This document shows, in pieces, positions 23,939 through 33,145 of a DNA stretch of 39,640 nt. The position numbers and the translations under genes are program-made. Under the pieces are notes generated by a model, which ran no database searches, was not told the DNA's origin, and worked only from the letters and a program-made list of their open reading frames with translations. The stretch spans positions 1 through 39,640 of the forward strand of contig JAUNDF010000009.1 in assembly GCA_030526225.1 (NCBI GenBank). The letters run 5' to 3'. Numbering within the stretch: the stretch's first letter is position 1; every line of letters starts with the position of its first letter. Source of the stretch: Clostridia bacterium. GTDB lineage: Bacteria > Bacillota > Clostridia > Christensenellales > Aristaeellaceae.

Positions 23939-25324
23939 TTATTCCTGTTCTGCCAGCCATGCCTTGTACTTTGCGATGGACTTCTCCATCTGGGCGGGGG
24001 CGGGGCCGCCGTGGGTGTTGTGGCGGTTTACGCAGGCCTCCATGGAGATGACATCGAACACGTCCTCCTCAAAGAGGTCGGAGGCATCCTTGTAGTCGGC
24101 GAAGGGCAGGTGCAGCAGATCGCAGCCTTCTTCAAGGCAGCGAAGCACCAGATGACCCGCCACGCTGTGGGCATCGCGGAAGGCCATGCCCTTGCGGACC
24201 AGATAGTCAGCCACCTCGGTGGCGTTGGTGAAGCCGGTGGCTGCGCTCTTGGCCATGCGGCTGGGCTTGAAGGTGCTGGTGGCCACCATCTCGGATGCAA
24301 CCAGCAGGCTGCCCTTCACCACATCAATGGCATCGAAGAAGCCTTCCTTGTCCTCCTGCATGTCGGTGTTGAAGGACAGGGGCAGACCCTTGAGCATGGT
24401 CAGAATGCCCATCAAGGCGCCGTACACGCGTCCGGTACGGCCGCGCATCAGCTCGGCCACGTCGGAGTTCTTCTTCTGGGGCATAATGCTGCTGCCGGTG
24501 CTCCAGGCATCATCCATCACCATAAAGCGATACTCATCGCTGGTCCACATGATGACCTCCTCGCAGAAGCGGGACAGGTGCATGGCAATCATGCTCATGT
24601 CAAAGGCCAGCTCGCAGATGTGGTCGCGGTCGGATACGCTGTCCATGCTGTTGTCCGTGGGGCGGGAGAAGCCCAGCAGCTTGGCGGTGTACTGCCGGTC
24701 CAGGGGATAGCTGGTGCCGGCCAGAGCGGCTGCGCCCAGGGGGCAGGTATCGGCGCGGGCCATCATGTCATCCAGACGGCTCACATCGCGAAGGGCCATC
24801 TCCACATAGGCACCCAGATGATGGGCAAGCGTTACGGGCTGGGCCTTCTGCATGTGGGTAAAGCCGGGCATGATGGTGTTTACGTGCTGCTCCATCACAT
24901 CAACCAGCGTCTGTACCCAATGCACCAGACGGGCGCGGATTTCGGCGGCCTCCATCAGGGTGTACAGCTTCATATCGGTTACGCACTGGTCATTGCGGCT
25001 GCGGCCGGTGTGGAGCTTCTTGCCCACATCGCCCACCCGGTTGATCAGCTCGGTCTCCACCAGAGAGTGGATGTCCTCGTAATGGTCGGGCGTAAAGGGG
25101 AACTTCCCTGCATCCAGATCAGCCTCCACAGCCTGCAGACCGGCCACGATGGCATCCTTTTCTTCATTATTAATAATATTCTGCTTGGCGAGCATCTTCA
25201 CATGGGCGATGCTGCCCTGAACATCCTGATGGTAGAAACGGTTGTCAAAGGTGATCGAGGATGTGAAAGCTGCTGCGGTCGCGCTGGTCTCTTTCTGGAA
25301 GCGGCCGCCCCAAAGCTGTGCCAT
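23939..25324 (-). CDS. argH: Argininosuccinate lyase
   Basis: This 461-residue protein matches ArgH in length and sequence: MAQLWGGRF at the start, GRSRNDQ, the lyase signature GSSIMPQKKNSD, and the C-terminal TVNRHNTHGG-like segment (CVNRHNTHGG). It cleaves argininosuccinate to arginine and fumarate in arginine synthesis. AGGAGG precedes ATG 25324. It ends with TAA. It stands alone, without argG, and divergent from an amino acid ABC transporter; the shared 247-base region holds a TGCATAATATGCA palindrome. Confidence 0.97.
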   Translation of the reverse strand: MAQLWGGRFQKETSATAAAFTSSITFDNRFYHQDVQGSIAHVKMLAKQNIINNEEKDAIVAGLQAVEADLDAGKFPFTPDHYEDIHSLVETELINRVGDVGKKLHTGRSRNDQCVTDMKLYTLMEAAEIRARLVHWVQTLVDVMEQHVNTIMPGFTHMQKAQPVTLAHHLGAYVEMALRDVSRLDDMMARADTCPLGAAALAGTSYPLDRQYTAKLLGFSRPTDNSMDSVSDRDHICELAFDMSMIAMHLSRFCEEVIMWTSDEYRFMVMDDAWSTGSSIMPQKKNSDVAELMRGRTGRVYGALMGILTMLKGLPLSFNTDMQEDKEGFFDAIDVVKGSLLVASEMVATSTFKPSRMAKSAATGFTNATEVADYLVRKGMAFRDAHSVAGHLVLRCLEEGCDLLHLPFADYKDASDLFEEDVFDVISMEACVNRHNTHGGPAPAQMEKSIAKYKAWLAEQE

Positions 25325-25392
25325 GAAATCTTACCTCCTGTGATGTCCACCCTGCGGTGATTGGGGATTGCTGTCATAGTGTATCACAGTGA

Positions 25393-25405
25393 TGCATAAT
25401 ATGCA
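25393..25405. promoter_or_regulatory. Palindrome between argH and the ABC transporter
   Basis: TGCATAATATGCA is a perfect 13-base palindrome, and ATTATGCA recurs at 25462-25469 facing it. The position between divergent promoters suggests a shared operator. It resembles AT-rich ArgR boxes only loosely. Confidence 0.45.
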
Positions 25406-25477
25406 AGCAAAAATTTGTAAATATTCTAAAAAACAGAGAAAATACGAAAAAATACTGGAATATTATGCAAAAATGCC

Positions 25478-25506
25478 TTGACAATGAATGGATGAAAGCG
25501 TATAGT
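25478..25506 (+). promoter_or_regulatory. Promoter of the amino acid ABC transporter
   Basis: A perfect TTGACA, a 17-base spacer and TATAGT, 66 bases upstream of ATG 25572. Confidence 0.8.
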
Positions 25507-25571
25507 TATGCACATGCCCCACGTCGACGAAGCGTTCTATCGGGACGCTGTTTGAAAGGAGACCGTTTGTT

Positions 25572-26348
25572 ATGATGAAGAAGATTCTTGCTGTTGTGAT
25601 GCTGCTGTCCCTGCTGTGCTGTCAGATGGCTTTTGCCGATGAAGCCAAGCCCCTGGCCGGCAAGACCCTGACCGTGGCCATGAGCCCCGACTTTATGTAC
25701 TTCGAGACCGTATCCGAAACCGAGCCCTGCGGCTATGAGGGTCTGGATATCGACATCCTCAAGTCCCTGTCCGAGAAGCTGGGCTTCGAGTTCGTCATCA
25801 CCCCCATGAGCTTCTCCTCCCTGATTGGCGCCCTGCAGACCAACAATGCCGACTTCGTTATCTCCGGCATGAGCGCCACCGAGGAGCGCGCTCAGGTGGT
25901 TGACTTCTCCATCACCTATGCTGAAACCGACTTCGGCGTGGTGGTGCCCGTTGATTCCGACATCGCTTCCTACGATGACCTGAAGGGCAAGACCATCTGC
26001 TGCTCTCAGGGCGCTACCCTGGAGCAGGTCATCCAGAACATCGAGGGTGCCAAGCTGGTGACCTATCAGGGTCAGTCCGCTGTGGGTCTGGCTGTGGCCC
26101 AGCAGAGCGACGGCGTGCAGGCCGGCATGACCTCCATCAACGGCTCCAAGAAGCTGTCCAACACCGTGCTGACCGAGGCCGGCGAGCCCATGCTGAAGTA
26201 CTTCGTGCTGGAGTATGACGGCGTATCCGACATCTACAACATCGCTTTCCCCAAGGGCAGCGAGCTGCTCCCCCTCTTCAACGATGCGCTGCAGGAGATG
26301 ATTGACTCCGGCGAAATGGGCGACATGATCAAAAAGTGGCTGTATTAA
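25572..26348 (+). CDS. Polar amino acid ABC transporter, substrate-binding protein
   Basis: A 258-residue family 3 solute-binding protein. It has a signal peptide (MMKKILAVVMLLSLLCCQMAFA), then LTVAMSPDFMYFE, GLDIDILKSLSEKLGFEF, ISGMSATEERAQVVDFS and KGSELLPLFNDAL, the typical order. The LLCC run could be a lipobox although position -1 is not Gly, Ala or Ser; signal peptidase I cleavage after AFA is the alternative. The ligand is not readable; the divergent argH makes a basic amino acid possible. AAAGGAG precedes the start. It is first in an operon with permease and ATPase. It ends with TAA. Confidence 0.93.
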   Translation: MMKKILAVVMLLSLLCCQMAFADEAKPLAGKTLTVAMSPDFMYFETVSETEPCGYEGLDIDILKSLSEKLGFEFVITPMSFSSLIGALQTNNADFVISGMSATEERAQVVDFSITYAETDFGVVVPVDSDIASYDDLKGKTICCSQGATLEQVIQNIEGAKLVTYQGQSAVGLAVAQQSDGVQAGMTSINGSKKLSNTVLTEAGEPMLKYFVLEYDGVSDIYNIAFPKGSELLPLFNDALQEMIDSGEMGDMIKKWLY

Positions 26349-26369
26349 TCGGCAGAAAATTGTACATGC

Positions 26370-26400
26370 GGGAGGAGGCCTCTTGACGGGGCCTCTTCCT
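26370..26400 (+). terminator. Weak stem between binding protein and permease
   Basis: A GAGGCC / GGCCTC stem followed by a pyrimidine-rich TTCCTTCTG. It is a likely attenuator letting the binding protein be made in excess. TTGACG inside the loop and TATAGT at 26407-26412 could form an internal promoter. Confidence 0.45.
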
Positions 26401-26470
26401 TCTGTATATAGTATAAATGTATAACCGATGGCCGGGCAGACACCTGCCGGCAGGAAGGAGTTCTGCCCCC

Positions 26471-27136
26471 ATGAAGCTGGATTTTTCCATCCTCATCAAA
26501 TACATCCCCAACTTTGCAAGCGCTCTGCTGGTAACGGTGGAGGTGACCATCTGCTCGCTGGTGCTGGCGCTGCTTTTGTCCATCCCCCTGTCCCTGTGCA
26601 AGATATCCCGGTCCCGCATTCTGCAGGGCTTTGCGACATTTTATACCTCCATTTTCCGCGGTGTGCCCATGCTGGTGCAGGTGTTTATGATGTATTTCGG
26701 CATCCCGCTGGTCACCGGGCTGAAGTTCAACGCCTTTCAGGCCGGTGTACTGGTATTCGCCATGAACAGCGCGGCGTATATCTCCGAGAGCATGCGCGGC
26801 GGCATAAACGCCATCGACCGCGGCCAGTATGAGGCCGCCATGGCTTTGGGCGTGCATTATGGCAGCATGATGAAGGACATCATCCTGCCCCAGGCCATCA
26901 AGAGCATCCTGCCCAGTCTGGTCAATGAGCTGATTGGTCTGCTGAAGAACACCACCCTGATTGCCTCCATCGGTCTGGTGGACCTGCTGCGCACGGGCCA
27001 GCTGATTCAGGGCGCCACCTACCGCGCCTTTGAGCCGTACTTTGCCATCGCCGTATTCTATTACATTCTGGTGATGATTCTGTCCTACGCGGGCAAGCTG
27101 CTGGAAAAGAAGGTGAACAAGAGTGATCGAGGTTAA
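26471..27136 (+). CDS. Amino acid ABC transporter permease
   Basis: A 221-residue membrane protein of the HisM/GlnP type, with about five helices. The ATPase-contacting EAA loop reads [40 protein letters not shown] is the usual sequence ahead of it. GGAAGGAG precedes ATG 26471. The end overlaps the ATPase start by 14 bases, so the two are translationally coupled. It ends with TAA. Confidence 0.94.
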   Translation: MKLDFSILIKYIPNFASALLVTVEVTICSLVLALLLSIPLSLCKISRSRILQGFATFYTSIFRGVPMLVQVFMMYFGIPLVTGLKFNAFQAGVLVFAMNSAAYISESMRGGINAIDRGQYEAAMALGVHYGSMMKDIILPQAIKSILPSLVNELIGLLKNTTLIASIGLVDLLRTGQLIQGATYRAFEPYFAIAVFYYILVMILSYAGKLLEKKVNKSDRG

Positions 27137-28016
27137 GGGACTGTACAAAAACTATGGCGACCTGCAGGTGCTTAAGGGCATCAATCTGCACGTGAGTCAG
27201 GGGGACATTATCTCCATCATCGGCCCCTCCGGCAGCGGCAAAAGTACGCTGCTGCGCTCCATCAACCTGCTGGAAAAGCCCACCTTCGGCGAAATCTGGG
27301 TAGAGGGAAAGCTGATTACGCCCCCCGATCCCTATCTGCATTTTGATGTGATTCGCGCCAGCAAAACCTATGCCGCCATGACGCAGCAGGGCATGGATGA
27401 CAAAACCGCCATCGCCGAAATCAAGGCGAAGGATTTGCTGAAAAAGCACGAGGGTGCCGCCTATAACAAGCTGATGAAGCAGATTGTGGCCGACCATTTT
27501 GAGGATGCCTATTCCGTGCGCCGCCGGGTTGGCATGGTGTTCCAGCATTTCAATCTGTTCCCCCACAAAACGGTGCTGGAGAACATGATTTATGCCCCCA
27601 TGAAGGTGAACAAAATGCCCCGGGAGCAGGCAGTGGAGGAGGCCAAACAGCTGCTGGACAGCGTGGGCCTGTTGAGCAAGATTGATGCTTACCCCGGCAA
27701 GCTTTCCGGCGGCCAGAAGCAGCGCGTGGCCATCGCCCGCACGCTGGCCATGCATCCGGATGTGGTGCTGTTTGACGAGCCCACCTCCGCCCTTGACCCG
27801 GAAATGGTCAAGGAGGTGCTGGATGTCATCAAGAAGCTGGCCCAGACCGGCATGACCATGATGCTGGTCACCCACGAAATGGGCTTTGCCCGCGAACTGA
27901 GCGACCGCATCTGCTTCCTTGACGAGGGTGTTCTGATTGAGGATGCCCCGCCCGCCGAATTCTTCTCCACGCCCAAATCCCCCCGGGCGAAGGAGTTCTT
28001 GGACAAGGTGCTGTAA
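27123..28016 (+). CDS. Amino acid ABC transporter ATP-binding protein with an insertion
   Basis: A 297-residue ATPase of the GlnQ/HisP type. Walker A GPSGSGKS is at 34-41, Q-loop Gln141, signature LSGGQ 194-198, and Walker B with [15 protein letters not shown]. Relatives are about 240 residues long. The extra 55-60 residues lie between the first strands and the Q-loop (about 63-135), in a charged, helical stretch containing [18 protein letters not shown]. The start is GTG 27123, overlapping the permease end, with AAGGTGAAC before it. It ends with TAA. Confidence 0.93.
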   Translation: MIEVKGLYKNYGDLQVLKGINLHVSQGDIISIIGPSGSGKSTLLRSINLLEKPTFGEIWVEGKLITPPDPYLHFDVIRASKTYAAMTQQGMDDKTAIAEIKAKDLLKKHEGAAYNKLMKQIVADHFEDAYSVRRRVGMVFQHFNLFPHKTVLENMIYAPMKVNKMPREQAVEEAKQLLDSVGLLSKIDAYPGKLSGGQKQRVAIARTLAMHPDVVLFDEPTSALDPEMVKEVLDVIKKLAQTGMTMMLVTHEMGFARELSDRICFLDEGVLIEDAPPAEFFSTPKSPRAKEFLDKVL

Positions 28017-28047
28017 GAAAAATATCCGCCGCGGTGAAAGCGGCATC

Positions 28048-28078
28048 AAGCCTTTCCCAATCCGGGGAAGGCTTTTGC
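28048..28078 (+). terminator. Terminator of the ABC transporter operon
   Basis: AAGCCTTTCCC / GGGGAAGGCTT stem, then TTTT. The stem has the same sequence as the left hairpin of repeat family A, so a repeat half seems to serve as terminator. Confidence 0.7.
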
Positions 28079-28114
28079 TTTGGCTGTCAATGACAAAGCA
28101 GCCTGCCAGCCTTG

Positions 28115-28165
28115 CCTTCCCCGTGTCGGGGAAGGTGGATTCGCGAAGCGAAGACGGATGAGGTT
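28115..28165. repeat. Dispersed hairpin repeat family A
   Basis: CCTTCCCC/GGGGAAGG hairpin, then a TTCGC/GCGAA hairpin, then GACGGATGAGGT. Compared with 7071-7125 the second stem has different bases but is still paired. Confidence 0.75.
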
Positions 28166-28238
28166 TTGTATCTGATGCGGATTTCTTATCATTTTTTCAT
28201 AGCCTTTTTTGTTTCGTGTATCAATTATGAGAGGTTTA

Positions 28239-28247
28239 TGATATAAT
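28239..28247 (+). promoter_or_regulatory. Extended -10 promoter of the zinc-ribbon/MATE operon
   Basis: TGATATAAT is an extended -10 element, 31 bases upstream of ATG 28278. No good -35 is visible. Confidence 0.55.
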
Positions 28248-28277
28248 ATTTGTCGATTAATCAAAGGAGTTATTGCC

Positions 28278-28844
28278 ATGGAACGATATCTTACAGCCAA
28301 GGGGCAGAAAAAGCATTATCTTGATATTGTCTGGGTGGCTGTTTTCGGTGTGCTGACCATTGCCGGCCTGTCTGTCACGGGGGATTACTTTGCCGACCGG
28401 GAGACGGATATGTACGCCACCAGCATTTTTATGGATGCGCTGTTCATGTGGCCGCTGGTCGCCATTTTCCGCCGGCGCTTTCATCTGAGCCGGGCGAGGA
28501 AAATCATCGAGGAGGTCGAGCTGGACGGACGGCGAAACATCCCTGCTGATGATATTCAGCGCAAGGTGGGCAGCTTTGATGTGGGCAAGGAGCTGCGCTG
28601 GCTGGTGCGCAAGGGCTATGTGCGCCGCATCCATGCCACGCCCTACGGCGATGTGGTGGTGGAGGATGTGCCCAACACCCGGGTGGTCATCCAGAAGGAA
28701 ATCGAGTATGTGCCCGCCCCCGAGCCTGCCCCTGCACCGGCTCGGTTCATCAACATCAAGTGCCCCTGCTGCGGTGCGCCCATCCGGGTGCAGGAGGGCA
28801 GCGATGAGCGCTGCAGCTACTGCGGCAACCGTGTCAACGGATAA
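28278..28844 (+). CDS. Membrane protein with winged-helix-like middle and C-terminal zinc ribbon
   Basis: A 188-residue protein. Two hydrophobic segments (about 18-36 and 50-62) are followed by a basic stretch, then a region suggestive of a small winged helix (NIPADDIQRKVGSFDVGKEL, then LVRKGYVRRI), a Pro/Ala linker, and a zinc ribbon with CPCCGAP and CSYCGN. I do not recognise a named family. It may tether a regulatory domain to the membrane. AAAGGAG precedes ATG 28278. It ends with TAA, 12 bases before the MATE gene, so the two are probably co-transcribed. Confidence 0.65.
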   Translation: MERYLTAKGQKKHYLDIVWVAVFGVLTIAGLSVTGDYFADRETDMYATSIFMDALFMWPLVAIFRRRFHLSRARKIIEEVELDGRRNIPADDIQRKVGSFDVGKELRWLVRKGYVRRIHATPYGDVVVEDVPNTRVVIQKEIEYVPAPEPAPAPARFINIKCPCCGAPIRVQEGSDERCSYCGNRVNG

Positions 28845-28856
28845 GCAGGAGGAAGT

Positions 28857-30227
28857 ATGTCAAGATTCAAACGGCTGAATCCGTTTTCTGATAAGGAATA
28901 TCTGTCAAGGCTGGCGGCGCTGACGCTCCCCATGGTGCTGCAGCACCTGATGCTGGCCAGTGTCGCTGTCAGCGATGCGTTTATGCTGGGCAGTCTGGAA
29001 CAGAACGCCATGTCGGCGGTGTCTCTGGCAACCCAGATTCAGTTTATTCAGAATGTGCTTCTCGGCGGCATGACGGCGGCTGTATCCGTACTGGCGGCCC
29101 AGTACTGGGGCAAAAAGGACAGCAGCACCGTCCGGCAGATTATGGCCATCGGTGTCCGCGTGGGCTCGCTGATTTCCGTGGTGTTTGCCCTGGGCTGTCT
29201 GGTGTTCCCGGCGCAGCTGATGCGCATCTTCACCAATGCCCCATAGCTGGTGGAAATCGGTCAGGTGTACCTGCGCATTGCAGGCTTCTCCTACCTGCTG
29301 ACGGGCATCACCCAGCCCATGATGACGGTCATTAAGGCCACGGATCACCCGAAGCAGACGGCAAAAATCAGCTCCTGCACGGTGCTGCTGAACATCATCC
29401 TCAACGCGGTGCTGATTTTCGGCCTGTTCGGCGTGCCCCGCATGGGGGTGGCCGGTGCCGCCATCGCCACGCTCATCAGCCGCGTGTTTGAGCTGGTGTG
29501 GGTGCTGGCAACGCTGCGCAAGCCCGGCTATGTGTCTCTGCCGCTGAACAAGCTGCTGGAGCGCAACCGGCTGCTGAGCCGTGACTTTTTCAAAACCATG
29601 TACCCGCTGGTGGGTGCGGGCCTGTTCTGGGGCGTGGGCTTTGTCAGCTACAGCGCCTTCATGGGCCATATGGGCACCGATGCCGTGGCGGCCAACTCCG
29701 TGGCCTCGGTGGTGCGCGATATCATCTGCTGCCTGTGCGACGGCCTTGCCGGCGGCGGCGGTGTGCTGGTGGGCAACGAGCTGGGCGCAGGCCATCTGGA
29801 AACCGGCAGGCTGTACGGCAACCGCACCACCATCCTTGCCTACATCATCGGCTTTGTTTCCACCCTGCTGATGCTGGCCCTTACGCCGCTGGTGGTCAGC
29901 GTGGTGCGCCTGACCCCGGCTGCCTCGGATTACCTGTACGGCATGATGTGCATCATGGCCTTCTACATGATTGGCCGCGCGGTGAACACGGTGGTCATCA
30001 ACGGCATTTTTGCCGCCGGCGGCGATACGCTGTTTGATATGTACTCGCTGGCGGTAACCATGTGGGGCATTGCGGTGCCGCTGGCCGCCCTTGGCACCTT
30101 TGTGTTCCACTGGCCGCCGCTGCTGGTCTACGCCTTCACCTGTTTGGATGAGGTGGGCAAAATTCCGTGGGTGATGATTCACTACCGCAAGTACAAGTGG
30201 GTCAAGGACCTGACGCGGGAATTCTGA
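28857..30227 (+). CDS. MATE family efflux transporter with in-frame amber codon
   Basis: Read through TAG 29244-29246 (codon 130), this is a 456-residue MATE/DinF-like antiporter with about twelve membrane helices. It starts with ALTLPMVLQHLMLASVAV and ends with a cytoplasmic tail. The TAG lies in RIFTNAP-amber-LVEIGQVYLRI, where family members usually have FTNDPE or similar, so Glu (or Gln/Ala) is expected. The first piece has only three or four helices and the second has no start codon or ribosome site after the TAG. AGGAGG precedes ATG 28857. It ends with TGA. Confidence 0.88.
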
Positions 30228-30235
30228 TACAAAAA

Positions 30236-30262
30236 CAGCCCTCCGGCATGGCCGGAGGGCTG
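30236..30262. terminator. Bidirectional terminator between MATE and uracil permease genes
   Basis: A perfect 12-base stem CAGCCCTCCGGC / GCCGGAGGGCTG with an ATG loop. The T-tract is on the minus strand (uracil permease side), but the stem lies 9 bases after the MATE stop and probably serves both genes. Confidence 0.85.
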
Positions 30263-30280
30263 CTGTTGTATCGGGGGAAA

Positions 30281-31687
30281 TTACTTCTTGTCGGAGGTGG
30301 AAACGTACACGCCGCGGCTCTGGTCACCGGCGGGGTTTACGCCGAATTCGTAGTCGTTGCCGGGCAGAATCAGGTTGAGTACAACGCCGGCAATGGCAGC
30401 GATGGCCAGGGCAGTCAGGGTGATGGAGGTGCCGCCGATGTTGAAGGTCAGGCCGCCGGAGAAGCCCAGACCGCACACGAAAATCACAGCGGCGATAATC
30501 AGGTTGCGGCTCTTGGTCAGGTCCACCTTGTTTTCAACGATGTTGCGCACACCGATGGCGGAAATCATACCGTACAGCATGAAGGAGATGCCGCCGATGA
30601 TGGATGCGGGCATGGTGGAAATGATGGCGGAGAACTTGGGGATGAAGCTGAGCACCACAGCGTACACAGCGGCCAGACGGATGACGCGGGGGTCGTAGAC
30701 CTTGCTCAGCTCCAACACGCCGGTGTTTTCACCGTAGGTGGTGTTGGCGGGGCCGCCGATGAGGCCGGCGAAGGCGGTGGCCAAGCCGTCTCCCATCAGG
30801 GTGCGGTGCAGGCCGGGCTCTTCAATGAAGTTCTCGCCCACGGTGGCGGAGATGGCGGACATATCGCCAATGTGCTCCATCATGGAAGCGATGGCGATGG
30901 GAGCCATCACCAAAATGGCGGTCAGGTCAAACTTGGGCAGCTGGAAGGCAGGCAGACCCACCACGGGGGCAGCGGCCACAGAAGCGAAGTCGATGATTCT
31001 GGAGCCATCGGGGTTGGTCACGCCGCAGGCATTGAGGATGACAGCCAGCACGTAGGAGATGACAACGCCCATCAGGATGGGGATGATGCGGAACATGCCC
31101 TTGCCCCAGATGTTGAAGGCGATGATGGTGCCCAGTGCCACAAAGGCCAGCAGCCAGTTGGTCTGTGCGTTGTTGATGGCGGAGCCGGCCAGAGACAGGC
31201 CGATGCAGATGATGATGGGGCCGGTGACCACAGGGGGCAGGAAGCGCATGACCTTCTTCACGCCCACTGCCTTGATGACAGCAGCCAGAACCAGGTACAG
31301 CAGGCCTGCAACCACCACGCCGCCGCAGGCATAGGCAACCTTGTCATTGACAGCCATGCCGGCATAGATGCCGCTGTTCAGGCTGGCCACGGTGGCAAAG
31401 CCGCCCAGATAGGCGAAGGAGGAACCCAGGAAAGCAGGAACCTTCATCTTGGCGCACAGGTGGAAAATCAGCGTGCCGACGCCTGCGCAGAACAGGGTGG
31501 TGGCAACGGTGACACCGGCAGTTACGTATTCACCGGTCTCGGGATTGTTGAAGTAGCCCATGACCAGGATGGGGACCAGCACGGTGGCGCCGAACATGGC
31601 GAACATGTGCTGCAGACCCAGCAGAAGCATCTTCGGGATGCCCAGCTTGCGGGCATCGCGGATGCCGTTCTGATTGATTTCGCTCAC
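30281..31687 (-). CDS. uraA: NCS2 family uracil permease
   Basis: A 468-residue nucleobase symporter. LLLGLQHMFAMFGATVLVPIL near the N terminus and NTTYGENTGVLELSKVY (about 300) are NCS2 hallmarks; the TTYGEN form favours uracil over xanthine. It has about 14 helices in the cytoplasmic membrane. The start is GTG 31687, chosen because AAGGAG lies 9 bases upstream and the promoter is at 31740-31769. It ends with TAA. It lies beside PRPP synthetase, which provides the co-substrate for uracil salvage. Confidence 0.85.
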   Translation of the reverse strand: MSEINQNGIRDARKLGIPKMLLLGLQHMFAMFGATVLVPILVMGYFNNPETGEYVTAGVTVATTLFCAGVGTLIFHLCAKMKVPAFLGSSFAYLGGFATVASLNSGIYAGMAVNDKVAYACGGVVVAGLLYLVLAAVIKAVGVKKVMRFLPPVVTGPIIICIGLSLAGSAINNAQTNWLLAFVALGTIIAFNIWGKGMFRIIPILMGVVISYVLAVILNACGVTNPDGSRIIDFASVAAAPVVGLPAFQLPKFDLTAILVMAPIAIASMMEHIGDMSAISATVGENFIEEPGLHRTLMGDGLATAFAGLIGGPANTTYGENTGVLELSKVYDPRVIRLAAVYAVVLSFIPKFSAIISTMPASIIGGISFMLYGMISAIGVRNIVENKVDLTKSRNLIIAAVIFVCGLGFSGGLTFNIGGTSITLTALAIAAIAGVVLNLILPGNDYEFGVNPAGDQSRGVYVSTSDKK

Positions 31688-31736
31688 AAAAAACAACTCC
31701 TTTTTGATTAAGCGATCTGTGAAAAATTTACCATCG

Positions 31737-31769
31737 GTGATTTTATCACGGATGCGGGGGATTTGTAAA
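31737..31769 (-). promoter_or_regulatory. uraA promoter with overlapping palindrome
   Basis: On the minus strand TTTACA, 18 bases and TAAAAT. The palindrome GTGATTTTATCAC (31737-31749) covers the -10, a placement typical of repressor sites. Confidence 0.6.
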
Positions 31770-31821
31770 GACTGTAACAAACCAAAAAGGACATAAAATA
31801 AGAAGAAAAGAGGAATGTACA

Positions 31822-31859
31822 CAAAAACCGCCGTGAACGAACGGTCATTCACAGCGGTT
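31822..31859 (-). terminator. Terminator of prs
   Basis: On the minus strand AACCGCTGTGAA / TTCACGGCGGTT (12 pairs, one wobble), followed by TTTTTG. It starts 9 bases after the stop. Confidence 0.9.
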
Positions 31860-31868
31860 GATGATTTG

Positions 31869-33071
31869 TTACTTGTTGTGTGCTTCCTTATAGCGGCCCA
31901 GCAGGTTGTGCAGGCGGTCATAGGGATTGAGCAGCTGGCTGAGGGAGCGGTCGTGGTTGAGGGTGGCGATGATGTAAGCGATGTACTTGCTCATGTCGGC
32001 CTCAACAAACCAGGGGGCTTCCTTCAGCTCGGGACGGCGATAGGTGAGGTTGGTGGAAATCACGCGGTCGATGATGCCTTCCTCGTATGCCTTGTTGAAC
32101 TGCTCCACGCCGTTGGTGAACAGGGCGAAGGTGGCACCGGCAAAGATGCGGGCGGCCTTGCGCTTCTTCAGCTCATGGGCCAGGTCGATGATGCTCTCGC
32201 CGGAGGAGATGATGTCATCGGCAACGAAGATGTCCTTGCCCTCCACGCTGTCACCCAGATACTCGTGGGCAACGATGGGGTTGCGGCCGTTGACGATGCG
32301 GGTGTAGTCGCGGCGCTTGTAGAACATACCCATGTTCAGACCCAGCACGGAGGCGTAGAAGATGTTGCGGTCGATGGCGCCTTCGTCGGGGGAGACGATC
32401 ATCATGTGATCCTTGTCCAGGTGCAGATCGTCATCGCGGTTGCACAGGGCCTTGAAGATCTGGTAGCTGGGCATCACGGATTCAAAGCCGCAGCCGGTGG
32501 GCACGGCGTTGACCACGCGGGGATCGTGTGCGTCAAAGGTGATGATGTTGCTCACGCCCATGTGCTGCAGATCCTGCAGTGCCATGGCGCAGTCCAGGCT
32601 CTCGCGGGAGGCACGGCGATGCTGACGGCCGCCGTAGAGCATGGGCATAATCACGTTGATGCGCTTGGCCTTGCCGCCGATGGCAGCGATGATGCGCTTG
32701 ATGTCCATAAAGTGGTCATCGGGGCTCATGGGCACTTCCTGGCCAAACATGTTGTAGGTGCAGTTGTAAGCGCCGACGTCGCAGATGATATAAATATCCA
32801 TGCCGCGGACGCTGTCCTTGATCATGCCCTTGCCTTCGCCGTTGCCGAAGCGGGGGCACACGTTTTTAATCAAAAAGTCTTGACGAGCAAGGCCGGGGTC
32901 GGTGCGCATATCGCCGAATACGGTTTCATCGGTGAATTCGCGCCACTTCATCAGCCATTCATTAACCTTCTGACCGATATCCTCCGTGCCGCGCATGGAG
33001 ATAATGCCCAGGGGGCCTACAGGGTCGGTCAAATAAGAACCGGAGTTCCAGGTGGTCACAAAGTCCGTCAT
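31869..33071 (-). CDS. prs: Ribose-phosphate pyrophosphokinase (PRPP synthetase), long variant
   Basis: A 400-residue protein, against about 315 for standard Prs. It keeps the ATP/ribose-phosphate loops (YGGRQHRRASRES, ITFDAHDP, VSPDEGA) and the PRPP loop IFVADDIISSGESIIDL. The extra length is at the N terminus and around residues 95-130. It makes PRPP for purine, pyrimidine, His and Trp synthesis. ATG 33071 is preceded by AGAGAGGTAAAGG. It ends with TAA. Its promoter is at 33146-33174. It has no internal TAG. Confidence 0.9.
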   Translation of the reverse strand: MTDFVTTWNSGSYLTDPVGPLGIISMRGTEDIGQKVNEWLMKWREFTDETVFGDMRTDPGLARQDFLIKNVCPRFGNGEGKGMIKDSVRGMDIYIICDVGAYNCTYNMFGQEVPMSPDDHFMDIKRIIAAIGGKAKRINVIMPMLYGGRQHRRASRESLDCAMALQDLQHMGVSNIITFDAHDPRVVNAVPTGCGFESVMPSYQIFKALCNRDDDLHLDKDHMMIVSPDEGAIDRNIFYASVLGLNMGMFYKRRDYTRIVNGRNPIVAHEYLGDSVEGKDIFVADDIISSGESIIDLAHELKKRKAARIFAGATFALFTNGVEQFNKAYEEGIIDRVISTNLTYRRPELKEAPWFVEADMSKYIAYIIATLNHDRSLSQLLNPYDRLHNLLGRYKEAHNK

Positions 33072-33145
33072 GCCTTTACCTCTCTTCTCTGGGTCCATAC
33101 TTTTATGTATAGCCGGGGGTGCGCTGTTCACGCGCTCCATCAGAC

